Below, in pieces: positions 1 to 6,852 of a DNA stretch of 13,927 nt (within the stretch, counting starts at the first letter, position 1; every line of letters begins with the position of its first letter). The notes below the pieces were generated by a model that did no database searches, was not told where the DNA came from, and was given only the letters and a program-made list of their open reading frames with translations. A program made the position numbers and the translations under genes. The DNA comes from DATJZH01 sp035499215 (GTDB taxonomy: Bacteria; Actinomycetota; Actinomycetes; Streptosporangiales; Streptosporangiaceae), in contig DATJZH010000359.1 of assembly GCA_035499215.1 (NCBI GenBank), positions 1 to 13,927 of the forward strand, given 5' to 3'.

Positions 1-296
1 TCGGCCGGGCGGGTCCGCCCTGGATTCGGCGGACTCTGCCGGTCTTTGCGGCCGCCGGAGGGCGGCGTGCGTGGTTCCGCGACGTAGGTCCCCCGGCCGG
101 GCACGGTGCGCACGAGGCCGTCTTCGATCAGGACCCGGATCGCACGCCGGACGGTCCCGACCGCCAGGCCAGTTTCCTCAGTCAGCTCGGTGATCGACGG
201 CAGCAGGGAAACGATCTCGCCGGAGACGATCTGCTCCCGCAGCAGCCTCGCGAGCTGCAGGTAGCTGTGCTCCGGCGAGCTTTCGTCGATCTTCAC
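1..296 (-). CDS. GntR-family transcriptional regulator, partial (runs off left edge)
   Basis: Ninety-eight codons are visible from a GTG at 294-296; an in-frame TAG four codons upstream fixes this start. Residues about 8-75 form a GntR winged helix-turn-helix: an N-terminal helix (YLQLARLLREQIVSGEI), a recognition region (LPSITELTEETGLAVGTVRRAIRVL) and a wing (EDGLVRTVPGRGTYV). A proline/arginine-rich tail begins after TYVAEP and is still open at base 1, so it cannot be seen whether an effector domain follows or whether this is a short wHTH-only protein of the kind common in actinomycetes. It is divergent from the 64-aa gene at 381, with an 84-bp shared gap, so it probably controls that promoter and itself (inference). 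No Shine-Dalgarno is present; a TAGGTT -10-like hexamer (303-308) lies 6 nt upstream of the GTG, which suggests a leaderless mRNA. Confidence 0.85.
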   Translation of the reverse strand, partial: MKIDESSPEHSYLQLARLLREQIVSGEIVSLLPSITELTEETGLAVGTVRRAIRVLIEDGLVRTVPGRGTYVAEPRTPPSGGRKDRQSPPNPGRTRPA

Positions 297-302
297 GCCG
301 GT

Positions 303-308
303 AACCTA
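303..308 (-). promoter_or_regulatory. -10-like element of the GntR gene (leaderless)
   Basis: On the minus strand TAGGTT fits the actinobacterial TANNNT -10 pattern and ends 6 nt before the GTG at 296, so transcription would start at or next to the start codon. No convincing -35 hexamer is present at 16-18 bp spacing. Confidence 0.4.
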
Positions 309-345
309 ACCGGCTCCGGCATGGGGAAACCAGACAAGACAGTGC

Positions 346-380
346 TTAACATGGCTTGACATACCTCTATAATCGAAGGC
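346..380 (+). promoter_or_regulatory. Sigma70-type promoter of the 64-aa gene, leaderless
   Basis: A -35-like TTAACA (346-351, 5 of 6 consensus) and a perfect -10 TATAAT (368-373) are separated by 16 bp. The -10 ends 7 nt before the ATG at 381, so the predicted +1 is the A of the ATG. No ribosome binding site exists in the gap. A tandem 10-bp near-repeat (GCTTAACATG 344-353, GCTTGACATA 354-363) overlaps the -35 and spacer and is a candidate operator for the divergent GntR protein. Confidence 0.7.
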
Positions 381-575
381 ATGGACGAGAAACTCGACGC
401 AGCCGAGATCGCCAGGGAGTTCCCTGGCTGGGAGGCATGGCAGGGCATCAACCAGCTCTGGCACGCGCGGATTCGCGGGGCCACTCCGCCGGTAATGGTG
501 CACGGGGAGGATCTGATCGACTTACGCGATCAGATCGTCGCGTACCAGTACCGCGCACAGGCCGGCAGACAGTAG
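381..575 (+). CDS. Small conserved actinobacterial protein, 64 aa, next to GntR regulator
   Basis: The ORF runs from ATG 381 to TAG 573-575. It is soluble and mildly acidic, with no signal peptide or membrane segment. The pattern IAREFPGWEAWQGINQLWHAR then GEDLIDLRDQI resembles short hypothetical proteins I know from actinomycetes, where they often sit beside GntR or other small HTH regulators; their function is unknown. The near-perfect promoter placed for leaderless transcription, the divergent regulator and coherent protein composition support a real gene. A toxin-antitoxin-like or regulator-accessory role is possible, but nothing in the sequence demonstrates it. Confidence 0.75.
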   Translation: MDEKLDAAEIAREFPGWEAWQGINQLWHARIRGATPPVMVHGEDLIDLRDQIVAYQYRAQAGRQ

Positions 576-692
576 CTGCCAGCCGGACGCGACCCGGTTC
601 CGAGGCACCCGGATCGGAGGTGACAGCACGCGGAAAGGCACTTGAGCATGGGGTCCATTCAGCGGTCGCCGCCCGCAGGCCGCCAGGACGCC

Positions 693-741
693 TCAGCCGG
701 TGTCCCTCGATGCGGGCGCGGCATCAGGGGACACCGGCTGA
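693..741. terminator. Long hairpin between convergent genes, likely bidirectional terminator
   Basis: The 14-nt arms TCAGCCGGTGTCCC (693-706) and its exact complement (728-741) pair perfectly. After a 2-nt internal mismatch the stem continues with GATGC (709-713) and GCATC (721-725), leaving a 7-nt loop (714-720). It lies 25 nt past the stop of the minus-strand glycosyltransferase and about 117 nt past the plus-strand 64-aa gene. There is no U-tract, as is usual for actinobacterial hairpin terminators. Confidence 0.7.
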
Positions 742-766
742 CGTGATGCCGGACCGCCAGCGCGGC

Positions 767-1861
767 TCAGCGTTCGCTGACCTCGGCTAGCGTCTGCCGG
801 TAGACCGCCTCATAGCCGGCGGCCATCACCTCGGTGGTGAAGCCGGCCTCCACGTGCTTGCGGCACAGCGCAGGATCCAGCCGCCGGGCGGCGCTGATCG
901 CCGCCGGGAGCTCGTCCGGATGGTCAACGAGCACGCCAGTCTGGCCGGGCACGATGAGTTCAGGCACCGCGCCGCGGCGCAGCGCCACTACCGGAGTGCC
1001 GCAGGCCATCGCCTCGATCACGACCAGGCCGAATGGCTCTTCCCAGCGGATCGGGAACAGCAGGCAGCAGGCGCGGGACAGCAGATCCCGCTTGGCGCCC
1101 GCGTCGGCGACGCCGTACACGGTCGTGTCCGGGCCGAGCCTTGGCTCGATCTCCTGGCCGAAATACGCGCGCTCGGCGAGCTCAGCGCATTTGCCGGCGA
1201 GCACGATCGGCAGCCCGGCAGCCCTGGCCGCGTCGATGGCCAGGTGCGGCGCCTTGTCGGGATTGAACCGGCCGAGGAAAAGCGCAAAATCCTGCTTATC
1301 GGACCGGAATGGGAATGTGTCCGCGCGGATCGCATTATGCACGGTCGCTGCCCAGGGCAGCCCCGGCGCAGTCGCACGCTGGGCATCGGAAATGGCGACG
1401 AACCGAACTGTCTCGCCGAGCGCCTGGTAATACTCGCCCGGATCGTCGGAGGTCGGGCCGTGAATGGTCACGACCGTCGGGGCCCGTCGGCCGCGGGCCA
1501 GCAGCGGGCCGGTGAGCGTGTGGTCGTGCACCACGTCCGCGTCCAGCCCGTCGAGCAGCCGGGCGGCCTTGGCGGCGTGCACAACCTCGGGCAGCGGGTC
1601 GCCGAGCCGGTCGGCCGGCCCCACGTCGTAGCTGGTGAGGAACCGCTGCGCACGCGTGCCGGGCCGGCCAGCGCCGATCAGCGTTATGTAATGACCACGA
1701 TTGACCAGGGCGTCGACCAGATCGGCCACCACCGCTTCTACCCCGCCGTAAGCCGTTGGCGGGACGTCGAAGTAAGGCGGGGCGATCATTGCTACGTGCA
1801 GCCGCTGGGGGGCGGCGGCCGCCTCTGGCGTTCGGGAGAGCGTCGAGGCTGGCGCGTTCAC
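767..1861 (-). CDS. GT4-family (GT-B) glycosyltransferase, 364 aa
   Basis: A retaining nucleotide-sugar glycosyltransferase of the GT-B fold, predicted cytoplasmic. The N-terminal acceptor domain begins about residue 22 with LHVAMIAPPYFDVPPTAYGGVE, where the glycine-rich loop AYGGVE is typical of GT4. VVHDHT (110-115) and TIHGPTS (132-138) follow. The donor domain starts near ALFLGRFNPDKAP (193-205) and carries the E-x7-E motif (E275 and E283 in EEPFGLVVIEAMACGTPVVA), which binds the sugar nucleotide. GTG start: AGGAGG lies 8 nt upstream at 1870-1875. It is downstream of and co-directional with the debranching-type glucosidase, 204 bp away, so an alpha-glucan or trehalose-related role is plausible, but donor and acceptor cannot be read from the sequence. 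Length is normal for the family and the gene is intact. Confidence 0.9.
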   Translation of the reverse strand: MNAPASTLSRTPEAAAAPQRLHVAMIAPPYFDVPPTAYGGVEAVVADLVDALVNRGHYITLIGAGRPGTRAQRFLTSYDVGPADRLGDPLPEVVHAAKAARLLDGLDADVVHDHTLTGPLLARGRRAPTVVTIHGPTSDDPGEYYQALGETVRFVAISDAQRATAPGLPWAATVHNAIRADTFPFRSDKQDFALFLGRFNPDKAPHLAIDAARAAGLPIVLAGKCAELAERAYFGQEIEPRLGPDTTVYGVADAGAKRDLLSRACCLLFPIRWEEPFGLVVIEAMACGTPVVALRRGAVPELIVPGQTGVLVDHPDELPAAISAARRLDPALCRKHVEAGFTTEVMAAGYEAVYRQTLAEVSER

Positions 1862-1867
1862 GTCGGA

Positions 1868-2017
1868 TGCCTCCTTGCGTCACTGGTTGCCGGTCTTACG
1901 TCATTGCGTGCCGGTCCTACCCGGCTGCCCGCCCCGGCTACCCCGCCGCCCGCTGGTCTTTACCTGGCACCCTGCCGGTCTTTACCTTGCTCATCGCCGG
2001 CCTTTACCTCACTGGCG
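1868..2017. repeat. Tandem array of 21-22 bp imperfect repeats upstream of the GT4 gene
   Basis: Successive units start at 1889, 1910, 1931 and 1952 (21-bp steps), then 1974 and 1996 (22-bp steps), with a degenerate first unit at 1868 that shares CTT-CGTCA-TG with the next one. The conserved core on the plus strand is GCCGGTCTTTACCT (GCTGGTCTTTACCT, GCCGGTCTTTACCT, GCCGGCCTTTACCT in the three best copies; shorter GCCGGTCTTAC and GCCGGTCCTAC in the outer ones). Beyond 2017 only fragments persist (GCCGGCC at 2018, CCGGCTTTACGG at 2034). The array fills the 204-bp gap and reaches the GT4 ribosome binding site. There are no spacers, so it is not CRISPR. Confidence 0.75.
1870..1875 (-). promoter_or_regulatory. 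Shine-Dalgarno of the GT4 gene
   Basis: A perfect AGGAGG on the minus strand lies 8 nt before the GTG at 1859-1861. It decides the start and also lies inside the first, degenerate unit of the upstream 21-bp repeat array. Confidence 0.85.
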
Positions 2018-2065
2018 GCCGGCCGCAACATATCCGGCTTTACGGAATACATTTACATCTCCGGC

Positions 2066-4240
2066 CTAAACGTTCCTCGGATTGCCGCTGGCGTGCGGCG
2101 GGGTGGCGGCCGTCAGCGGGCGACGCGGCTTGCGGTGCAGCTCGACTCCGTCAGGCAGCCCGGTGAGGGCCCAGGCGTCCGGGCGCACGTCCAGGGTGAG
2201 GGCCGCACCGGCCAGGTGCACTGAGGCGATCCGCAGCGGCAGGTACCTGTCCGGCACGGCGGGCGCGCACCAGACCCGGCCGAACGGGATCCACGGGTCG
2301 AACCGCAGCAGGGTGCGGAGGAGGTAGAGCGGGGCCGCCGCGGCCCAGGCCTGCGGCGAGCACGCCGTCGGATAGGGCACCGGCTCGGCGAACTCGGAGC
2401 GGTCGAAGCCGCAGAACAGCTCGGGCAGGCGGCCGCCGAACATCTCGCCGGCATCGAACACCGCCGTGGCAACCCGCTGGGCGCCTGCCACGACCCCGTA
2501 CCGCATCAGGCCCGCCGCGAGAATGGCGTTGTCGTGCGGCCATACCGAGCCGTTGTGATAGCTCATCGGGTTGTAGGCGCGCATCGGCTCAGCCAGCGTG
2601 CGGACCCCGAATCCGGTGAACATGCCCGGCCCGAGCAGGTGCCCGGCGACGGCGCCTGCCTTGTCCTCGTCGACGATCCCGGTCCACAGGCAGTGTCCCA
2701 TGTTCGATGCCAGCGCATCGACGGGCCGCTTTTCCCGGTCCAGCGCGAGCGCGTAGTAACCGAGGTCGGGCAGCCAGAACACCTCATTGAACCGGCGCTT
2801 CAGCGCGTCGGCCTTGCCCGCCCACAGCTGCGCGGTGTCCTCGTCCCCCGCCTCCCTGGCGAAGTGCGCCCTGGCGAGGTAGGCGGCGTACACGTATCCC
2901 TGCACCTCGGCCAGCGCGATCGGCGGCTCGGCCAGGGCGCCCGCGGCGAAGCTGATCGCGTCGAAGGAGTCCTTCCAGCCCTGGTTGGCCAGGCCGCGGT
3001 CGGTGGCCCGCTGGTACTCGACGAAGCCGTCACCGTCCCGGTCGCCGTAGCCCTCGATCCAGGCGAGGGCCCGGTCGGCGTGCGGCAGCAGGGCGTCGAC
3101 ATCGACGTGGGCTAGCCCCCAGCGGCGCAGCTCGCCCAGCAGCATCACGAACAGCGGAGCGGCATCGACGCTCCCGTAGTAGACGTCACCGCCGCCCAGG
3201 GCGTATCCGCTGTCCAGGCCGGAGCGGACCTCGTGCAGGATCTTGCCCGGCTCCTCCTCGGTCAGCGGGTCGACCTTGGTGCCCTGCAGCCGGGCCAGGG
3301 TGTGCAGCGTGCCGAGAGCGAGGCTGGGATCAAGCGGGAGCATCATCCAGCTGGTGAGCAGCGCGTCCCGGCCGAACAGGGTCATGAACCATGGCGCGCC
3401 GGCAGCTACCACGCTGCGGTCCGGGCGGTCCCCGTCGAAGATCCGCAGCGCGCCGAGGTCTTCCGTGCTGACGGCGAGGATGGTCGTGAGCCGCGCATCG
3501 GGCGTGCTGACCGCCGGGGTGACCCGGCGCCATTCGGCCAGCCGGGTGGCGGGCCCGCTGGCCTCGACCGGCTGCCCCGGCGGGTAGCGGGGCGGCACGT
3601 CGGTGCCGTCGACGGCCGGCAGCACCTGCACGGTCACGGTCCACTCGGTGCGGGGCGCCAGGACCGGCTGCCAGATGAGCTGCTGGCCGGTGATGGCCGG
3701 CTGGCCCGTGCCGGCCACGGTGACCGCGCGGGAACCGGACCCGCGGCGGTAGCTCAGCCGCAGCGCAGAGCCGTCTGCCGCGCGCTCGGTGTCCTCCCGG
3801 ACCCGGACCCGGTCCTCCTTGACCTCGAAAAGCCCGGCGAAATCTGCCTCGACGGTCAGGCTCACGACGATTCCGGCGGTCTCCCGGCCGAGATTGCGCA
3901 GGGTGATCTCCTCCAGCATGCCGTTGCCGACGTAGCGCCGGCGGACCGCGAGCACGGTGCTGTCAGCCGCCCCGGCACAGGGCGGGCGGCGGCCGATGAA
4001 GATCCCCGTGTAGCGGGTGGGACAGGCCAGCGTCAGCGAGTCGAGGGGCTGGCCGTCGACCTCCAGCTCGAAACGGCTCAGGAAGCGAGTGTCCCGGTAG
4101 AACAGTCCCCGTTCGCCGCCGGGACCGATGTCGCCGCTGCGGTCGCAGATGCAGAAGGTGACGCCCTCGACCAGCGTCACCGTCCCTGCTCCGACCGCCC
4201 GCGACGGCGGTCCGCCGCCGTAACCCCACGCTTCAGTCAC
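2066..4240 (-). CDS. Amylo-alpha-1,6-glucosidase / glycogen-debranching-like protein, 724 aa
   Basis: The N-terminal part (about residues 15-200) matches the N-terminal domain of bacterial glycogen-debranching-like proteins: VTLVEGVTFCICDRSGDI then GLFYRDTRFLSRFEL. The C-terminal (alpha/alpha)6 toroid carries the usual signatures: FGRDALLTSW (289-298), YGSVDAAPLF, NQGWKDS (419-425, with the likely catalytic Asp424), YHNGSVWPHDN (561-571) and PELFCGFDR (606-614). It probably hydrolyses alpha-1,6 branches or related alpha-glucosidic bonds in cytoplasmic glucan; no signal peptide is visible. I chose the GTG at 4238-4240 because GGGGAGGG lies 5 nt upstream and the protein then starts VTEAWGYGG, just before the conserved domain. 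A further ATG at 4375 would add 45 residues of low-complexity Gly/Pro/Arg sequence with no family counterpart. It is followed on the same strand by the GT4 gene. Confidence 0.88.
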   Translation of the reverse strand: MTEAWGYGGGPPSRAVGAGTVTLVEGVTFCICDRSGDIGPGGERGLFYRDTRFLSRFELEVDGQPLDSLTLACPTRYTGIFIGRRPPCAGAADSTVLAVRRRYVGNGMLEEITLRNLGRETAGIVVSLTVEADFAGLFEVKEDRVRVREDTERAADGSALRLSYRRGSGSRAVTVAGTGQPAITGQQLIWQPVLAPRTEWTVTVQVLPAVDGTDVPPRYPPGQPVEASGPATRLAEWRRVTPAVSTPDARLTTILAVSTEDLGALRIFDGDRPDRSVVAAGAPWFMTLFGRDALLTSWMMLPLDPSLALGTLHTLARLQGTKVDPLTEEEPGKILHEVRSGLDSGYALGGGDVYYGSVDAAPLFVMLLGELRRWGLAHVDVDALLPHADRALAWIEGYGDRDGDGFVEYQRATDRGLANQGWKDSFDAISFAAGALAEPPIALAEVQGYVYAAYLARAHFAREAGDEDTAQLWAGKADALKRRFNEVFWLPDLGYYALALDREKRPVDALASNMGHCLWTGIVDEDKAGAVAGHLLGPGMFTGFGVRTLAEPMRAYNPMSYHNGSVWPHDNAILAAGLMRYGVVAGAQRVATAVFDAGEMFGGRLPELFCGFDRSEFAEPVPYPTACSPQAWAAAAPLYLLRTLLRFDPWIPFGRVWCAPAVPDRYLPLRIASVHLAGAALTLDVRPDAWALTGLPDGVELHRKPRRPLTAATPPHASGNPRNV

Positions 4241-4245
4241 GCTGG

Positions 4246-4253
4246 CCCTCCCC
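4246..4253 (-). promoter_or_regulatory. Shine-Dalgarno deciding the start of the debranching-like gene
   Basis: GGGGAGGG on the minus strand, 5 nt before the GTG at 4240, supports that start over the upstream in-frame ATG at 4375. Confidence 0.7.
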
Positions 4254-4414
4254 GGGGGGAATTTTCGGCTCGCGGCGTCTGCATCGCCGTCAGCGCCTGG
4301 AGGTGTTCCCTCCCTGCCGCGGGGTATCCGCCCGGCCGGCGTTCCAGTTCCCTGACCTCCGCCCGGCGGCGCCACAGTCCGGCGTCATGCCTCGTCCGAG
4401 GATGCGGGGCGGCG

Positions 4415-6592
4415 CTAGTTCAGCCGCAGCCGGCCGCCCGACAGCTGCGCCAGCCCGTGCCGCAGCGCGGCACGGGAGACGTACCCGACGATGGCCGGGA
4501 CCTGCCCGGCGAGGTCGCGGTCGACCGCTGCCTGCTGGGTGGCCGGGCGAAGGTCAATCCGGACGCAGCCGCCGGGGAAGAGATCGTACCAGGTGGCCGA
4601 GAACCGGGCGGGCCCGGCCGGGGCGCGCAGCCGGGTGACTCCCGGCGGGGATGTCCGGACCGCCGCGGCACCGCCGGCGGCGCAGCGCCGGGTCAAGGTC
4701 AGCTGCAGGGCGCCGGCACCCGCCCGGTCGTTGTCCAGGGTGATGACGGACGTGCCGCGGAACGCCTCGACCTTGCCCAGGGTCCAGCCGACTGGCAGCG
4801 ACCGGACGCACATCACCTCGGTGGCTGCCGGCACCGACTGCGCCTCGACCAGCAGCGGCTCCAGGGCGCGGCAATCCATGCTGGTGACCAGCAGCTCCCG
4901 CGCCGGGGCGGCCGAGTTGACCAGGACGTTCGCCAGGGTGACGACCAGCAGGAATACCGCCACAAGGACGACAGCCCAGGAGCCCGCCCGGCGCGCGCTC
5001 CAGCGCTGGACCCGGACCGGCGCGGGCCGGCCCGGCAGCAGCCGGAGGAACTCCTCGTGCACCTCGCGGCCGCTCGCCCGGATCGCGTGCCGCAGCTGGG
5101 ACGGCAGCGCCAGCCCGCGGGCCGCGGCGAACGCCTCGGAGATCTCCTCCGTCGTGAAGAACCGCAGCGCGCGCTGGTAGACCCGGTCGGCGCTGCTGCG
5201 CAGCGCCAGGCACAGCATCATGTTGGCCAGGTCGACCGCCTCCCGCCAGGGCGTGGGGCGGACCTCGGCGAACGCCACGTCGATCAGCAGCAGGCGGCCG
5301 TCGCGGACCAGCAGGTTGGCCGGCTTGATGTCGCGGTGGGCCAGCCCGGCGTCCCACATCCGGCGGACGATCAGCAGCCCGTCATCGATGACCCCGTCGT
5401 CGACCGTGGCCTCGCCCAGCTCCGCCGCGCCGGCGAAGAACTCGGTGATCAGCAGGTACTCCCGGTCCGGTGTGAGCACGACGAAGCCGTACGGCTCCGG
5501 GCTCGGCAGCCCGGCGTCCCTGGCCAGCCGCAGCGCGTAGTCCTCCTGCTGGACGAGGCGGCGGACTCCCTTGAAGGACTGCTCGTCCTCCAGCCGACCG
5601 TACATCAGCTGCCGGCCGAGCTTGTACCAGCGGTCCGCGCGCACGTGGGAGCGCGCATACAGCTTCCCGAACAGGTATGCGCCCGGCTGGCCGGCCCGGC
5701 GCAACCGCATCGGGCTGGACCCGCCGGAACCGGCCAGCCCGAACGGCTCGACGACGGACACCTCGATGCCCATCTGATCCTTCAGCGCCCGCCTGATCGC
5801 CTCACCGCGTGCGCCGCCGAGGTCCAGGTGCGCTCCGCGCGCGCCGCCGTAGACCACCGGGAACGACTCCTCCGGCGCGAACAGCCGCAGGGCCAGCAGC
5901 GGCACGGCAACGCCGAGGACCGCGCCGAGCAGCACGTCGGTGGGCGCGTCCACGCCCAGGCGCAGCCGGGACAGGCCGATCAGCACGACGATCACGGCGG
6001 CGGCCCGGCCGCCCAGCCGCCGCCAGCGGCCGGCCGGCACCAGCGTGTACAGCGCGCCGGTCAGCACCGCGCACGCCGCCTCGATCTCGACCGACGGCAG
6101 CGCGAAGCCACCCCAGCGAAACCGGACCGGCACGCCGAACGGCAGCGGCCGGTGCACCACGAGCAGGAAGATCGTGGTCAGCAGGGTCAGCACCTCGTAG
6201 CTGACCACCAGCACCAGCAGATGCCGGAACCGGCGGAACACGATCAGCGCCAGCAGCAGCGCGTATCCCGCGACGGCCGTCGCGGGACGGACACCCGCCT
6301 CGGCGATCACCCGGGAGGCCGCGGTGAACCCGGGCACCGGCAGCCCGGCCACCCACCGGGTCACGGCATCGTCGATCACCGTGACATCCACCGCCCAGCG
6401 GCTCAGGCCGCCGGAAAACAGCGCGATCGCCGCGCCGGTCGCCACGACCGCCACCGCCGCCAGACCAGCCCGCTGCGCTCGATCTGCCGCGGCAGCGGCG
6501 GCGGCGCCCCCGACGGACGGCGCTGCCGGCCGGCCGGCAAGACCGGCGTCCGCTCCGGCGCGCCCCGGGCCGGCGGGCCGGCGCTCACACAT
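4415..6592 (-). CDS. PAP2-like membrane domain fused to a kinase-like domain and an ectodomain, 725 aa
   Basis: Modules in order: an Ala/Pro-rich cytoplasmic tail (1-40); a PAP2/phosphatidic-acid-phosphatase-like multi-helix membrane domain (about 42-238); an atypical RIO/lipopolysaccharide-kinase-like domain (about 260-520); one TM helix (about 538-558); and a predicted external C-terminal domain (560-725) with four cysteines (574, 595, 637, 676). The kinase part has a glycine-rich loop (GLAGSGGS 285-292), a candidate ATP lysine K310 (LFGKLYA), catalytic loop HRDIKPANLLV (D421, N426) and metal-binding D438 (LLIDVAFAEV), so it could be active. The PAP2 part lacks its catalytic residues: the C1 lysine position is Ile141 before RP148-149, PSGH reads PSVE (166-169), and SRx5HxxxD reads SRx5DxxxD (208-219). 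The ATG overlaps the stop of the upstream broken LPG-synthase-TM gene by 8 nt, which suggests former translational coupling. The substrate is unknown; similar fusions occur as uncharacterised proteins in actinomycetes. Confidence 0.85.
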   Translation of the reverse strand: MCERRPAGPGRAGADAGLAGRPAAPSVGGAAAAAAADRAQRAGLAAVAVVATGAAIALFSGGLSRWAVDVTVIDDAVTRWVAGLPVPGFTAASRVIAEAGVRPATAVAGYALLLALIVFRRFRHLLVLVVSYEVLTLLTTIFLLVVHRPLPFGVPVRFRWGGFALPSVEIEAACAVLTGALYTLVPAGRWRRLGGRAAAVIVVLIGLSRLRLGVDAPTDVLLGAVLGVAVPLLALRLFAPEESFPVVYGGARGAHLDLGGARGEAIRRALKDQMGIEVSVVEPFGLAGSGGSSPMRLRRAGQPGAYLFGKLYARSHVRADRWYKLGRQLMYGRLEDEQSFKGVRRLVQQEDYALRLARDAGLPSPEPYGFVVLTPDREYLLITEFFAGAAELGEATVDDGVIDDGLLIVRRMWDAGLAHRDIKPANLLVRDGRLLLIDVAFAEVRPTPWREAVDLANMMLCLALRSSADRVYQRALRFFTTEEISEAFAAARGLALPSQLRHAIRASGREVHEEFLRLLPGRPAPVRVQRWSARRAGSWAVVLVAVFLLVVTLANVLVNSAAPARELLVTSMDCRALEPLLVEAQSVPAATEVMCVRSLPVGWTLGKVEAFRGTSVITLDNDRAGAGALQLTLTRRCAAGGAAAVRTSPPGVTRLRAPAGPARFSATWYDLFPGGCVRIDLRPATQQAAVDRDLAGQVPAIVGYVSRAALRHGLAQLSGGRLRLN

Positions 6593-6847
6593 ACCCCCGA
6601 TGCTGCAGGAACCGCCAGGACAGCCAGCCCGGCAGCACCGGCAGCCAGTAGGTCGCCAGCCGGTACAGCAGCACGGCCGAGACGGCCGGACCGGCCCGCA
6701 TGCCGACGCCGGTCAGCCCGGCGACCAGCGCCGCCTCGATCGCGCCGAGGCGGCCAGCGCGCCGATGTAGGCAAGGTTGACCAGGGCCGAGCCGCCGAAC
6801 AGCAGGCCCAGCTTGACCGGGCTGGCGGCCGCCTGCCGCAGGCTGCC
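6585..6847 (-). pseudogene. Broken lysylphosphatidylglycerol-synthase-TM (AglD/UPF0104-like) gene, 3' remnant
   Basis: Two pieces of one membrane-protein family are seen in different frames. Bases about 6847-6751 read SLRQAAASPVKLGLLF, GGSALVNLAYIGALAA; bases 6749-6585 read LGAIEAALVAGLTGVG through YRLATYWLPVLPGW to RGYV and a TGA stop. In intact family members about 30-35 residues lie between these blocks, usually ending in a PTPGG turn just before LGA-EAAL; here they are missing and the frame shifts at about 6749/6750. The whole N-terminal two thirds is also absent, because coding similarity stops near 6850, where the opposite-strand PAP2 remnant begins. The stop overlaps the start of the 725-aa kinase fusion. 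In a continuous frame the remnant could be read from upstream, but the N-terminal part of that frame is not family sequence. Confidence 0.75.
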
Positions 6848-6852
6848 CGCGG

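Noticed and set aside
356..373. TTGACA (356-361) as the -35 of the TATAAT at 368-373
   Set aside because: Only 6 bp separate them, far below the 16-18 bp needed; TTAACA at 346-351 has the right spacing, and TTGACA is better seen as part of the repeated GCTTRACAT operator-like motif.
1868..2017. CRISPR array
   Set aside because: The units are contiguous 21-22 bp imperfect repeats without unique spacers, and no cas genes are present.
4241..4375. Extending the debranching-like gene to the ATG at 4375
   Set aside because: The extra 45 residues are low-complexity and the ribosome binding site sits at the inner GTG (4240). GGAAC motifs on the minus strand of this gap looked like ECF -35 boxes, but no matching -10 at the proper spacing was convincing.
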